Positions 45,401 through 55,720 of a DNA stretch of 64,000 nt are shown one piece after another. The notes below the pieces were generated by a model, which was given only the letters and a program-made list of their open reading frames with translations, made no database searches and was not told where the DNA came from. The translations under genes were made by a program, and so were the position numbers. Each line of letters begins with the position of its first letter. Position 1 is the stretch's first letter. Origin of the DNA: Isoetes taiwanensis (Eukaryota > Streptophyta > Lycopodiopsida > Isoetales > Isoetaceae); the NCBI GenBank assembly GCA_021234155.1, contig JAJEKV010000018.1, positions 20,941,252 to 21,005,251 of the forward strand, in the 5' to 3' direction.

Positions 45401-48400
45401 TCTACAATTTGAAATTTTTGCTCAGGAAGTAGAATTTTTAAAGCGAGGCCATTTCAACTCCAAGGAACTTGATGCGGTAGTAAGTGCTCTTCGTATTGCT
45501 GGAGGTTTAGAGTCTAGATTTCAGCAAAGAAGATTTTCTAACAGGGTTAAAGTACACGGGCCTAAAGAGAAGAGGGTACTGGAAAAGCTTGAGAAACTTG
45601 GGGTGAAAGTATATGGGATAGAGCCCGACACTGAAACAGAGCAACTTTCATGGGATAACATTGCAGGATATCAGGAACAAAAAAGGTTAGCATTGCTTAT
45701 CATGTCAGTTCTAATTCCTCAATTTGCCAACTTATGAAACGAGGGGTTGCATTTAGGGAAATAGAAGATACAGTATTGCTTGCACTGCAGCAGCCTGAAG
45801 TTTATGACGGCATTGCACAGGGAACACGATGTAAATTCGAATCAAATCGACCACGTGCAATTCTGTTTGAAGGACCACCAGGTAATCACTCATAATGGAA
45901 TATGATTGTGCAATTTTTGCAATAGAGAAATAATAGGCTTGCCTACAAGATGTATAGATGTGATGAACAAGTTTAAGCGTCTAAATCCCATTATCTATAA
46001 AATTCTTCTGTAAGAGTCAAATTTTGGTTAAGAACAGTCATTGAAAGGTATGCAGCTCTGAAAAATATGTTAAAACTTATTTGTCATCCAGAGAGACACT
46101 GCAATTATGTTGCATTTCATCCTATGGTCTGTTTTCTGTTTGAGTTATAGCTAGGATCTATTAAGGTTATTATTAAACCATCTTCTTCTGTTTGCAGGAA
46201 CTGGAAAGACCTCTTGTGCAAGAGTTATAGCTAGTCAAGCAGTGAGTTGATCTTATCCATCTTATCTTGCTTGTTGGAATTAAGAAAGACACATGCAGAT
46301 GTTTGCTTAGCTTCTTGTTCATACTCAGCAAAATGAAAGTTTCCCCTACGGTGTTGGGTTTGCGGCCTCACTTTGTCCACACCTGCTCGCACTGGTGCCT
46401 CCTCCAAGCTAAGGAGGAAGGAGAGGGTATGCTCATCTGGTGGATTGGTGTGGTTCCTGTACCTGATATTCTCCACTACATTAAGTGTATTTGCGGAGGG
46501 CCGGTCCGCAGCGCGACTAATCACTGCAGCCGATAGGTTACATATTATCGCCGTGCACGTAAATGTCTATGGGGTGAATGGACCTGTAAATGTCGATGGA
46601 GGCGGAAGGACCTGTAGGTCCGGTAGTCGAGCTGATCCTTCCCTCCAAATTCATCGATGGGTCGGTCTCCATATGTGTGCCGTCAGGATGCTGGGAATAT
46701 CTTGTTCTATAGCTCCACTTAGTTACTCTTGACTAGCCGATCGATAACTTAGGTAATGCACGAGCAAAAAGATGCAAACGAGGGGAGGGATGGGGTCTAT
46801 TGCCACATACTCACTTCCGCGAGCAAGCATATTAGCGGTGATGAGGAGCCGCCTATTATTAATGCCGCTCAAGGAGCTTGGCAGTAAGGAAGCGTTGGGG
46901 GAGGTCAAAAAGAAATATGCGGGTTACCATATATTATCACGTGTTTGGTGGAATACTGGCACCTTACACCGTCAGCATCTTACATCTTCGTGATAAACCA
47001 TGTTTCCATGGCTCTGCTGTCCACTCCCCCAATCTCAACCGCTGGCGACTTGCCTACCTACCAGATAGAGAACCGTTATGGGCGAAGAGGGATTTGAACC
47101 CTTGACAACATCATTCGTAGCCACGTTTGAGAGGCCCGAACGCACCTATTGATATGTATTGTATCTCCACATGCCATGCTCTTCAGAAGTGAAACCTAGA
47201 ATGAAGAACTTCAGGACCAACTGAGGAGAACGGTTAGCAACTGTGGTGAAGACAACCTTGATACTAAACCATAACCCTAACATGAAGCATCTCTCTGTTC
47301 TATATCTCTTGTCAGATTTTAAGCCATGCACATGTGACAATGTTTCCTCATTCAAGCCTTCATATCCCTTGAGGGAAATAGGTTTTCACCCGAGGGAAGT
47401 CTATCCTTCAAAAAGACATAGATGTGATAGGCTACTATTTTTGAGAAATTCTGGGATATGCTAGAAAAGTTTTTTTATATTGTAGCCAATTTAGATTAAT
47501 CCTAAGCTTCTTCTCTGCTGTCATTATTTGGTTAATTTGGTGTGCTTAAAGCTTTTACATTGTCGCAGGGTGTACCTTTACTATACGTTCCTCTTGAAGT
47601 AGTTACCTCGAAGTATTATGGTGAAAGTGAAAGGTTATTATCATCCGTATTTAATGCAGGAAATGAGCTTTCCAATGGTGCAATTATATTCCTGGATGAG
47701 GTAAAAGAGCTTTCCACAAGTATCAAAAATTGTGTCGGATGCGGCATGGAGGCTGCATCCTCAATATTAAGCTTTAATCTTTTTTAAGGTCATTATAGGA
47801 TATGTATTGTATATGGTCACCATATCACATCCTTAAACAGTTATTCCCGTATTCTTCCATTTGTTTCGTGCAATGAAAGTATAACTTTAGAGTTGTTTCT
47901 CTATGCTAATCAGGTGTTGTGTATTTAATAGATTGACTCGTTAGCCACATCTAGAGACAGCGATATGCATGAAGCTACACGCAGGATGCTCTCTGTTCTC
48001 CTTCGGCAGGTTAGATTCTTATTTGTGGCCATCCTTTTGTTAATTATCCATATGTGCTTCCTCATGTACATCCAAACATATGAATGCTTTGACATAAGCA
48101 GTTAGCGAACATAAAGTCATTTGCAGCGCATTGTTTGAGAAATAAAGAGCATGCTAGGGATTATGCAAGTGAAGCTAGAAAGAAAGAAAGATTTATCAAC
48201 GACTACGTAAGACCCGAAGGGTCTATGAGGCCATCCAGGAGGAAAACCCTCCTGTTATCTAAAGTATGCAAACAAAAACATTAAGTTAACAAAACTTATA
48301 GTGAAAATCTAAGAATTTGCTCAGATAGGGTTTGATGGAGATAGCCTGTGACTGCTGCAAAGTAATTCATAATACCCCTTTTTGCTTGCTTTGATGCTTG

Positions 48401-50058
48401 ATGCTCAGCCTCTTCTGGAAAGACCTTTTATGTTTGATGGCTGCTGATCGTTTTATCTTCTTAGACAGTGCCAAAATCACCCCTTTAAGGTCAGGATACT
48501 TCCTCTTCTGTGATGCCTCCACTATCATCTTATCATCGTTTGACTCAGATGAAAAGAAATTAGTTATTTCTGTTTGCTTCAGGCCTGTTGGATTCTTTTG
48601 TTTGAGAATATTTCTCCTTTCTAGAGATAGTTCATATACAAAGTGAGATACACATTTCTGATCGTAATATTCTACGGATGTGGGGTTTCTAAAAAGACAA
48701 TGATATCTGCCTCTAATGATGTAGTAGGTTGGGCAGGTAAAAATAAAATGTAGAAAGAAAGAAAGATTACATTAACATCCACGAGAGACCACTTGGGTCT
48801 ACAAGACCAATCATACAGCAATCATGTACAGCTAAGGGGAGAGAAATGATACATAGCTTCATGGCTTCAGTTTGCAGTATCCATGTACATACTGAAAACT
48901 GAACTTAACATTATACCATAATAGAGTGGCTCGCTCATCGCCATTATAAAATGCCATAAGGCTTAATTTTGCTGCTCTTCTAGGTGGCTGATTGTTTATA
49001 TTAATGTTATCTCATTTTTATTCATCATCCCAGTGATATATTTTGTGACACGTCATATCACATCTGTTATGTGTTTCTAAGATGGATGGTTTCGAGCAAG
49101 ATAAGAGAATTGTCGTGATCGCAGCAACAAATAGAAAACAAGACCTGGATCCTGCATTGTTGAGGTATGCTCTCTCTTCTGGTTTATTTGGATTCTTCTG
49201 CATGAAAATCTTTCGACATTGAATTGATCACAAATTTGTACAGCATTAGGCACAAATCTTGGTCAATTACAAATATTAACTGCTGCACAAAGAAGTCAAT
49301 GCATCTATTAGACATTTGGACATCCTTGAAGTTGTTGGATACTTTCAGAAGTTTAAGCATTACCAGAGGGGCTTGTAAACCCTTACTTATATGAGCTTCC
49401 CACATTTGCTAGGGTTTATAATTCATTTATTTAACAGATGAGCAAACTGATCTGATTGTAGAGCTTCAGTTTCTGGTGGTTTATTTTTTGTACGTACTCC
49501 TTACTGTACGGGTTTCACATTTCAGTATCCGCACCAGCATTTAGTAATTTTGCTAGTTCATTCCTGATCTTATTGTTTGTTTTCTGTGGTTTAGTCGTTT
49601 TGATGCTTCCATTACCTTTGGCCTGCCTGATCACCATACACGTGAGGAAATTGCTGCACAATATGCTCGACAGCTAAGTGAAAGTGAATTATCCTCTCTT
49701 GCAACAATCTGTGAAGGGTAAGCAAACTAGTTCTTTTCTGTGATGGTACAGGCATCTATCTGAACAAATTTTTTTTTGCAATAGCATGTCAGGGCGGGAT
49801 ATTCGTGATGTCTGTCAACAAGCTGAGCGTAGATGGGCCTCCAAGGTAGACTTGTCTTCTATGGGCTGAGGAAAATGGTAACTAAATCACTCAAACGTTC
49901 AATTCCAGATTATTAAAGGCTCCAAGAACGATCCTCCAGTACATGGTCTTCCACCCGTTGCTGAGTACCTAGAATCTGCCAAGAAAAGAAGGCTGCAAAA
50001 TGTGGCCAGATTGGGCGATGAGCAGGTTAATGACTTCATGAAGATGGCCACCTCATAG
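42403..50058 (+). CDS. Organelle-type AAA ATPase, about 14 exons
   Basis: Exons that splice in phase: 42,403-42,508; 42,612-42,763; 43,011-43,136; 43,325-43,441; 43,579-43,707; 45,426-45,685; 45,757-45,881; 46,198-46,241; 47,569-47,700; 47,932-48,009; 49,082-49,164; 49,595-49,717; 49,785-49,845; 49,909-50,058. The product is about 561 residues. An Arg-rich start (MFLRRLTRQCIRSTT) suggests a mitochondrial or plastid presequence, followed by a hydrophobic GCGLLLGMGLYSGPALA segment. The AAA module has Walker A GPPGTGKT (split by intron 7), Walker B IIFLDEID (split by intron 9), AATNRKQDLDPALLSRFD with sensor 1 and Arg finger, and MSGRDIRDVCQQAE sensor 2. It probably unfolds or remodels organelle proteins. 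The exon 1-2 join and exon 4-5 boundary are the least certain. I do not assign a gene name. Confidence 0.87.
43708..44054. other. Intron 5 of the ATPase gene, 5' part
   Basis: Ordinary AT-rich intron sequence between the GT at 43,708 and the inserted LINE end at about 44,055. No other feature seen. Confidence 0.5.
44055..45202 (+). mobile_element. 5'-truncated LINE in intron 5 (copy A)
   Basis: The open frame (44,113-44,658, extending in frame back to about 44,055) encodes the C-terminal part of a LINE ORF2 protein. It has a helical region, then FRVSSHQLEIEVGRAKKI and a zinc knuckle CPMC...EEHFIFTCPTYY. Two homopolymer indels relative to copy B shift the frame, after which 44,744-45,037 continues with the PIP-box tail. 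The 3' UTR has two hairpins (45,088-45,104 and 45,139-45,153) and ends in a (TTTC)n tail at about 45,174-45,202. The 5' portion (endonuclease and palm) is absent, as is usual for incomplete reverse transcription. Confidence 0.85.
44744..45037 (+). pseudogene. LINE C-terminal basic tail with PIP box
   Basis: The 97-codon frame starts MGLKQTEITDFFSS. QTEITDFF (44,756-44,779) fits the PCNA-interacting box Q-x-x-[ILM]-x-x-[FY]-[FY], with Thr-Asp at positions 5-6 as in high-affinity boxes. Basic segments follow (QKRKYPDPKG, LSKKIKRSAAMKHKKSF). Its ATG overlaps the TGA that ends the frame just upstream (ATGGGCCTGA). In copy B the corresponding sequence is continuous with the reverse-transcriptase frame, so this is most likely the original C-terminus of ORF2, detached here by indels in a T run and an A run. 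PCNA binding is inferred from the motif alone. Confidence 0.6.
46242..47568. other. Intron 8 of the ATPase gene with inserted DNA
   Basis: This 1.3-kb intron holds a GC-richer block from about 46,340 to 47,140 that differs in composition from the flanks. It includes ggattggtgtggttcct near 46,442, a tRNA-like element at 47,077-47,130 and several frames without recognisable domains. It may be organelle-derived insertion DNA, but only the tRNA match supports that. Confidence 0.4.
47077..47128 (-). pseudogene. 3' part of a plastid-like tRNA-Arg(ACG)
   Basis: Read in reverse complement, the segment matches the anticodon loop to acceptor end of plastid trnR-ACG: cgtggctacgaa (anticodon ACG), then gggttcaaatccctc (T arm) and ttcgccca at the end. 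The anticodon 3' stem (tgatg instead of ccacg) and several C/G positions are changed to T/A, so it does not fold properly. The 5' half is missing. The comparison is from memory of the plastid gene. Confidence 0.5.
48010..48175. other. Intron 10 of the ATPase gene, 5' part
   Basis: Plain intron sequence between the donor at 48,010 and the inserted LINE end. No further feature seen. Confidence 0.5.
48176..48750 (-). mobile_element. 5'-truncated LINE in intron 10 (copy B)
   Basis: Inserted antisense to the host gene, this is the 3' end of the same LINE family as in intron 5. On the minus strand a frame without stops runs from about 48,747 to the TGA at 48,368. It starts within the zinc knuckle (HFIFTCPTYYIIRGRYHCL), passes through VEYYDQKCVSHFVYELSLERR and continues directly into GLKQTEITNFFSSE and the basic tail. 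The PIP box is at 48,553-48,576. The two hairpins (48,208-48,222 and 48,235-48,251) and the tail, seen as gaaagaaagaaag at about 48,178, are conserved. The 5' side ends where another tail begins at 48,751. Confidence 0.85.
48751..49010 (-). mobile_element. Second LINE/SINE 3' end abutting copy B
   Basis: It begins with tagaaagaaagaaagatt, the same kind of (TTTC)n tail on the minus strand, followed by a hairpin agacc-acttg-ggtct (48,785-48,799) in the position of the family's terminal hairpin. The rest differs from copies A and B, so it is a related family or a shorter partner element that uses the same 3' end. Its left-hand (5') limit, placed at about 49,010, is uncertain. Confidence 0.55.
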
Positions 50059-50670
50059 CTCCAGATTTTGCCAAATTTTCATGTGAAAGGATATTACGTA
50101 ATCACAGCCACTCAAATGTCTAGGGAACAACTTAGGATTTATAGTTGTGTCAACTAACTTTTGGAACCTTTTAAATGGGTTCAATTTGTAAAATGTAGAA
50201 TTTAGATTTAAAGGCGTTCAACTAATTAGTAATTTATGCTTTTATGTATATGGGTTACTTATTCATCTTTCATTCGTGGCCTTTGATCTATATGTAGAGT
50301 ATACCCCCTATTGTGCTCGGATCAACGACCATGAAGTTTTTCAACAAAAATTCAAGGTGCAAGTTCCAATACTATTAGCATCATTGAGATAACAAATAAT
50401 ATAAAATTTTAAGAAATGAATGCATGGTTCAAAGTCTGCCGTCAATGGAACGTAAAGTATTCACAAGTTGAGCAGTTTAGTTTGGAAGATCCTTCTGGTT
50501 TCATTGTCAGGAAATTTTCCCTTAAAAAATCTTTCGTATAAATGCCCACATTAAAACGAAGCTCTGGTATGCTAGATTCAAGCTTCTACAACTGATGGAG
50601 TTGGAACTCCAATTGTGAAAAAAGAAACAAAGAGGCCCATCAATTTCTTAAGAAATCGAATTATGATGGT
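50059..50670. other. 3' flank of the ATPase gene
   Basis: Likely 3' UTR followed by AT-rich intergenic DNA. No gene recognised. Confidence 0.4.
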
Positions 50671-51902
50671 ATGGGAGTAATTTATTTTTTTCACATTTAT
50701 AAACCATTACCATCAACATACCTGTTTGGAGGGGGATGTCGATGGCGGCTGTTATGTCGGCGGAGACCTCGGCAGGGACCACTCTTGGTCCAGCCGTTAC
50801 AGGGTTTGCATGATGCATTAGCGACAGACGGAACAGAGGTTAAGATCCCAGAAGAAGTTAATGCTGAATTAGGGGTTAACAACGATCTAAAGCAGAATCG
50901 TGGCTACAATCAAAGAACTCTGAAGGGAACTAATACTGGAGCTTGAAAGAGTGGGAATACTGTGGAAAAAATCTCAAAGCCCCGATTTTCTGACTGGATT
51001 AAGCAGGGCCTATCTGCAGAGGTGAGAAGCATTAGAGTAAATGATGCTCTGAGTATGTTTGTGTTCTAATAATTTTATGCCAGATCCGAGTAAGCTGTAT
51101 CAATTTTCTGGTGCTTCATTTGAATGTAGCAAGATTAAGACAGCGGTTATGGATCATGATAAACATTTGAGAAATATCCAAAACCTAGTCACTAAATCCG
51201 TTGTTGGCTTCTTCACGGAAGGTTTCCTGGACTTCAGAAGGTTACACTCTTGCTTGATCATGCATTTAGAGAAGTTAAGACTGCCACAGTTTCAGTCGTT
51301 GAAAGCTATTGGAGGAAACTTTTTTCTTATTTTGTTTGATAGCGAATCAATTGTGGAGAAACTTGTCACTAGAGCTGTAGATTACTTTGCAAGAGAGTTT
51401 ATCTTATACCAATATTACTCACCTGGTTTCACTTCAAACAAGATGTCTGCCATAAAACTTCCTTGCTGGTTCGAGATTGAGCGCTCGCCTCCTGATATGC
51501 TTGATCCACATTTTCTGATTCCAATCACCAACACACTTGGTACTTATATTTCTCACTCAATTGTTAGAGGTCCTAAGATTTGTGTTGGTATACCGGCTGC
51601 GGAGGGTATACCAAAGCAAGTGGTTGTGCAAAGCAGTATGTACTTCTCTTTATTCAGTTTGAAGCTTATCCATTAAATGGCTGGGACTTACGCACGATGT
51701 TCCCCAAGCTACACATTGAGGGGCTTGATATTATGCAAAACAAGAAAAGTGTGGAAAGGGAGGTGCATACCTCGGACTCTAACCACCCCCAACACATGCT
51801 CCCTTCATCAGAACCTACGAAGGGCATGAAAACTGATATGGTTATTAGGGATAAGTCCTTAGAGCTACCTCTAATCTTTTCTGATGAAAAGAAACTGAAG
51901 TA
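50671..51902 (+). pseudogene. L1-type LINE ORF1 (DUF4283-like)
   Basis: After a short leader frame (50,671-50,946), the frame 51,059-51,676 encodes a protein like plant L1 ORF1. A KSVVGFFTEGFLDFRRL segment and GGNFFLILFDSESIVEKL belong to the DUF4283-type RNA-binding fold. They are followed by LPCWFEIERSPPDMLDP and GPKICVGIPAAEG, corresponding to the WVE...RICV block before the zinc knuckle. The frame shifts near 51,640 and continues to 51,903 in a Lys/Ser-rich tail. ORF1 proteins package LINE RNA. The leader, shift and stops mark it as a relic. Confidence 0.7.
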
Positions 51903-52356
51903 GATCCAATAGCTAATCACGTTGTGCAGGAGAAGTCAAACAAATCTGGTTCTGACACTTCTTGTCTTTCCTCTCAATTGACCAATCATGGATTGGCTGG
52001 GTGGAGTCAACGTGTTTTAGACTCAGAATGAAAAAGTATAAAGGGAAGAGGCTCGAGTGCTCTTAAACATGATGCTCCAATGAAACTTCCAAAAGCAGGA
52101 GCGGAAGTGCAAGTAGCAGTTGATAGTAGTCTTCCGCTTGAAAACAGTGAGTTGATGTGTATTGACCCACCTAATCTCTTGCCTCCGGACCCGATGGTCG
52201 GGATACCTCTCCATTCAAATAGATGGGCTGACCTGGTACTAGCAGAAATATGTGATAATGCAAACAGTATGGAACGTGAGCCTAGGAAAAAGGGTAAATT
52301 GGGTGAAGGTGAGGAAGAGAGAATGACATCCAAAAGGAAGAAACCTGCTCCCAAAA
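51903..52356 (+). pseudogene. L1 ORF1 C-terminal/linker region
   Basis: The frame 52,080-52,367 (KLPKAGAEVQVAVD, then a basic REPRKKGKLG and KRKKPAPKNG) lies between the ORF1 body and the endonuclease and overlaps its start. It fits the basic end of ORF1. No domain is recognised. Confidence 0.4.
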
Positions 52357-53030
52357 ATGGATTATAAGATTTTAAGCTGGAACATCAGTGGGGTGAAATC
52401 ATCAGAGATAAAAGGTAGTAGGTTAGCTTTACCTTGGCTAAAATTAAATCAGATTTCATATGCTTACAGGAGCATATGTAAGGATGAAGAAATAGGACAT
52501 CTACTGGGTTTGCTAGGAAACTGTTTCGTTGGAATAGCATCAACGAGTGGAAGGTCTAGTGCAGGGACTTTAATCGCGTGGAGGAAGGAGATCAAGGTAT
52601 TATCTACATATGTAGATAATTTTGGCAGAGGTAGCATAATTACCTAGGATGCAGGTGGACAACTATAGTGTATAGTTAATGTTTATGCGCATAATGCTGC
52701 AAGAAAGAGAGATGCACTGTGGGCCTCAATTGAAAATAAGAAACATTTTGGTAGTAATAATATTGCATGGATCACCCGATTTCAATATGGTGAAAAGTAG
52801 AGAGGACAGGATGGGCACTGCGGCAGAAATTGTGTCTGACTTCAAAAAGGAGCAATGGATTAGTTTGTTAGCAGAACTGCAACTATCAGAATTGCATGGA
52901 GATGGCGGATTTACATGGTACAATTGTTGGGGGGAAGGAAGGGCATGTGCTCATCATGATAGATGTTATGTTAACCAGATCGTTGCATCTTGGTGCCCAT
53001 CTTTATATCTTTAGAATCTGCTAGATAATT
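52357..53030 (+). pseudogene. L1-type LINE endonuclease, broken
   Basis: The endonuclease opens with MDYKILSWNISGVKSSEIKG and continues to GRSSAGTLIAWRKEIKVL and the VNVYAHN strand (about 52,670-52,690). After frame changes, DFNMVKSREDRMG (GDFN-like site; the base context reads SPDFN) and LQLSELHGDGGFTWYN correspond to the later endonuclease blocks. The C-terminal SDH block is missing, and the sequence jumps at about 53,030-53,140. At least three frame breaks are present. Confidence 0.8.
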
Positions 53031-54270
53031 CCATCTCATATCACAACCCGTAATTGGTGAGTAGTTTTGGACAACTTTAAACTTTTAAGGACAGTTTTTA
53101 AATTGAGTACACGATACTTGAAGGATGGTCATTTCAAGGTGCAATGCAAGAGAATATGCTTGAGAATAAATTAAAGCCTTTCTCAGGGGCTTCACCTTTT
53201 TTGAAGGGATTACTTAAAGCATGGGAGTCAGTGAGGGGTTTATGGCACCTGAATGTAGAGAACTACCACTCCATTGCAATGTCGGCGTGTTGGTTAGCCA
53301 TAGAAACTGATAGTGATCAGAAGCCCCTATTTTCTCTAGTGGATATGAGGATTCAGAGAAGGTGGTTTTTACGTGGAATCAATTCTGTTGGCGATTGGTA
53401 TTCACAAGGGGTGCTTTTATCATGGGAGGACTTCAAGCAGAAGTTTAAGCTGCGCCCACAAGATGAAGCAATCTGGCGGTCGGTCGCAGGTAGCATTCCT
53501 TATTATGCAGGACCGCTGGTGGGGGATTTTGTGATATCTCATGAAGCTTTGCATGATCACCCTTCAGTTTCTGCTTGTTACAAACTTCTTCAATCCCAAT
53601 GAGGTCTTACCATTATCGCCAAAGTGGTCTTTGCAATGTGAGGAAGGGGATTTGAAGCGTATGTGGAAACAGGTATGGAAGAATCGGCTTCCCCCCAAAG
53701 TGCAAGTTCTCACATGGCAGATAATACACAGGGCATTGAGAACTAACAGCGTGGTCAGCAGATTCAACTCACAAGTTAGTCCTATTTGTGGTTGCACGGA
53801 GGAGTCTATTGAGCATTGCTTCATAGAATGCAGAGACGTCCAATCAGCTTGGGACCGAGTGAAAGAAGTTTTTGAATTATCTTGTCCACTTGTAAATATT
53901 GTGTTGGGAATTTACCCTAGGGGATGGTCTGTATTAAAAAGGGATGTTGCGCATTTGTGTAAGGGATGGCTGCTCTGGATTATTTGGAAGAGGCATAGGG
54001 CTTTTGTCTTCTCACATAATTACTCGCACTCCTCCAGAATCTTGATATCTCTTAAATCTAAGCTAAGTAAACAGGTTCAAGCTGCGACAGATCAAAGAGT
54101 GGCTCGACAGCTATGTGATTCTTTCTTTAGTCAGTTATGATGTGTGGCACGTTTAATCTTGCTATGTGATTAACTCTGCACAGTCGTTATGTCTTGATAT
54201 CACATAGAAGTAAGTTGTACACATAAATCCATTATAAATGAAAGCATCTTTCAATAAAAAACAAGGTGTT
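53031..54270 (+). pseudogene. L1-type LINE C-terminus (zf-RVT), palm deleted
   Basis: Frames 53,144-53,602 and 53,541-54,140 carry the region downstream of the reverse transcriptase: SFLKGLLKAWESV-like and FSWEDFKQKF-like segments, then WKQVWKNRLPPKVQVLTWQIIHRALRT and a zf-RVT knuckle CGC..ESIEHCFIECRDVQSAWDRV. The whole reverse transcriptase palm expected between the endonuclease and this part is absent, so the element has a large internal deletion. A short AT-rich 3' end with aaaaaacaa near 54,255 may mark the LINE terminus. Confidence 0.8.
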
Positions 54271-55009
54271 GTGCATGGAGGGTTGCCCTCCATGGTCGGA
54301 GGTTGAGGTGGCTTAAATCATACTTGAAAGTTATGTTTTTACAATCAATCAAAATTGCTATTTTAAAACGTTCATATTTTGTGAAGGTGATGGTACCCAT
54401 TTGCATCACTAACTCCTCCTTAGATGTTGAGCTCCTCTTGGACTAGGATCCAATTGGACACATGGACTTTGGGGTTTGAGTGTAACGTATTGGTCTGTGG
54501 TGCTCGGTATGGAACAAGAATGGCAGAAGCATAAGGAGAAGTCTAATAGAGGAGAGAATGGAAATACATGTTTTGTGAAGTGACTTAAATCATAGTTCAA
54601 AGTCATGTTTTGACAATCGATTTAAATTGCTACTTAGACAATAGAGTACTTGATACCATGACTTTATTAATAACATAGAGTATTTGATACTCGATAACAT
54701 ATAAAACAATGTATGAAGAATCCAAATAGAGAAATAAGAAGGAGGGGTGGGGTGCAAAAGAACTTAGAAACGTGAATTATTTTATATGTCAATTTTGTTG
54801 AAGGTACAAAGGAAGAACTCGATATTTCAAATTGAAGAAGGTTGCTAAGAATTTAATAGCATGAAATATATGGAAGTTGCAAGCAAAGTAAAGCTGCTTA
54901 GAAATGCGAAGGCATGTCTTTTGTTGCTCAATAGTTATGGGTCGTGTTGTGAGCCTAGGCCCTGTCAAAGGCAATGATTTGGAGTCCGTGGTTGAGCTCG
55001 AACATGCAT
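54271..55009. other. Intergenic stretch
   Basis: No gene recognised. A phrase ttaaatcatacttgaaagtta...gacaatcaat recurs (about 54,313 and 54,585) as a degenerate direct repeat, and gatac-type repeats occur at 54,650-54,690. Confidence 0.35.
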
Positions 55010-55720
55010 TTACGCCGGCTCTTCAGTAAGCTTTGTCGCACTGTGAGGATCTGTCTTCATTGTAGCTAATGCGGCCCCTAATGAGTAACTGAGAAATTTG
55101 TCAAGCAATGCTCCTACCATTATGACATGGAGCGTCTTGGATGCAGTGTCGATGTCGCCGAACGTTGTTAACGCATCTGTCATGTCGTTGTTCCCGCACA
55201 TGTCGCAGAGACTGTCCGACACTACCTTGTTGCAAGCATTGCACGTCTTGACGATCTTGTTGTCACCAGTTATATTCAATCTCAATGTGCCTGAGACCCG
55301 TACATCCAAGAATGTTTGATTAGTGGAAAGTTGTATGAAAGAAGATGAGAACCGAGGATAAATTTGGCTTAGTTTTAGTAGCAGAAGATATACCTTGGTA
55401 TTTTCTAGAACATATGCTGCGAAGTCTTTGTTTGTGAGTGTCGCCACTACATCATCGTCCGGGAACCATAATTCATCCGGAAACTAGCTTAATACTGCGT
55501 CCTCTACAGTTTTGAATGCCATTGAAGCAAACTAATAAACTACCTCAGCGCCAAACAAGCCGAGTATCTGCCATATCCAAATCAAATAATTAATAACGAT
55601 TTTTTTTTATCAAGAACTGAAATGCCAGCCAGCTAATGCAAAAATTGATCACCTGGCATATCGTGCCAGTAATTGGCTCAGCCTGATAGCTCGCCACATA
55701 TTTAAAAGAGGCAGAAAAAA
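55010..55720 (-). pseudogene. RPA-like OB-fold protein with zinc ribbon, fragment
   Basis: Three exon-like pieces fit GT-AG splicing on the minus strand: about 55,653-55,720, 55,394-55,567 and 55,010-55,290. The last reads GTLRLNITGDNKIVKTCNACNKVV, then a second CxxC (LCDMCGNN), and GDIDTASKTLHVIMVGALLDKFL. That is the zinc ribbon inside an OB fold seen in replication protein A large-subunit C-termini and in relatives such as MEIOB. The middle exon reads ILGLFGAEVVY, stop, FASMAFKTVEDAVLS, stop, FPDELWFPDDDVVATLTNKDF. Both stops are TAG and could each come from CAG. The N-terminal part was not found. Such proteins bind single-stranded DNA. The family call is moderate; a decayed copy is more likely than an active gene. 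Confidence 0.45.

Noticed and set aside
46430-46470. Plastid 5S rRNA fragment
   Set aside because: A 17-base match (ggattggtgtggttcct) is present, but the flanks do not follow 5S rRNA and the order relative to the tRNA-Arg piece is wrong for a simple plastid insertion.
48398-48646. 82-codon plus-strand frame in intron 10
   Set aside because: It is the antisense of the LINE basic tail; the minus strand carries the recognisable protein.
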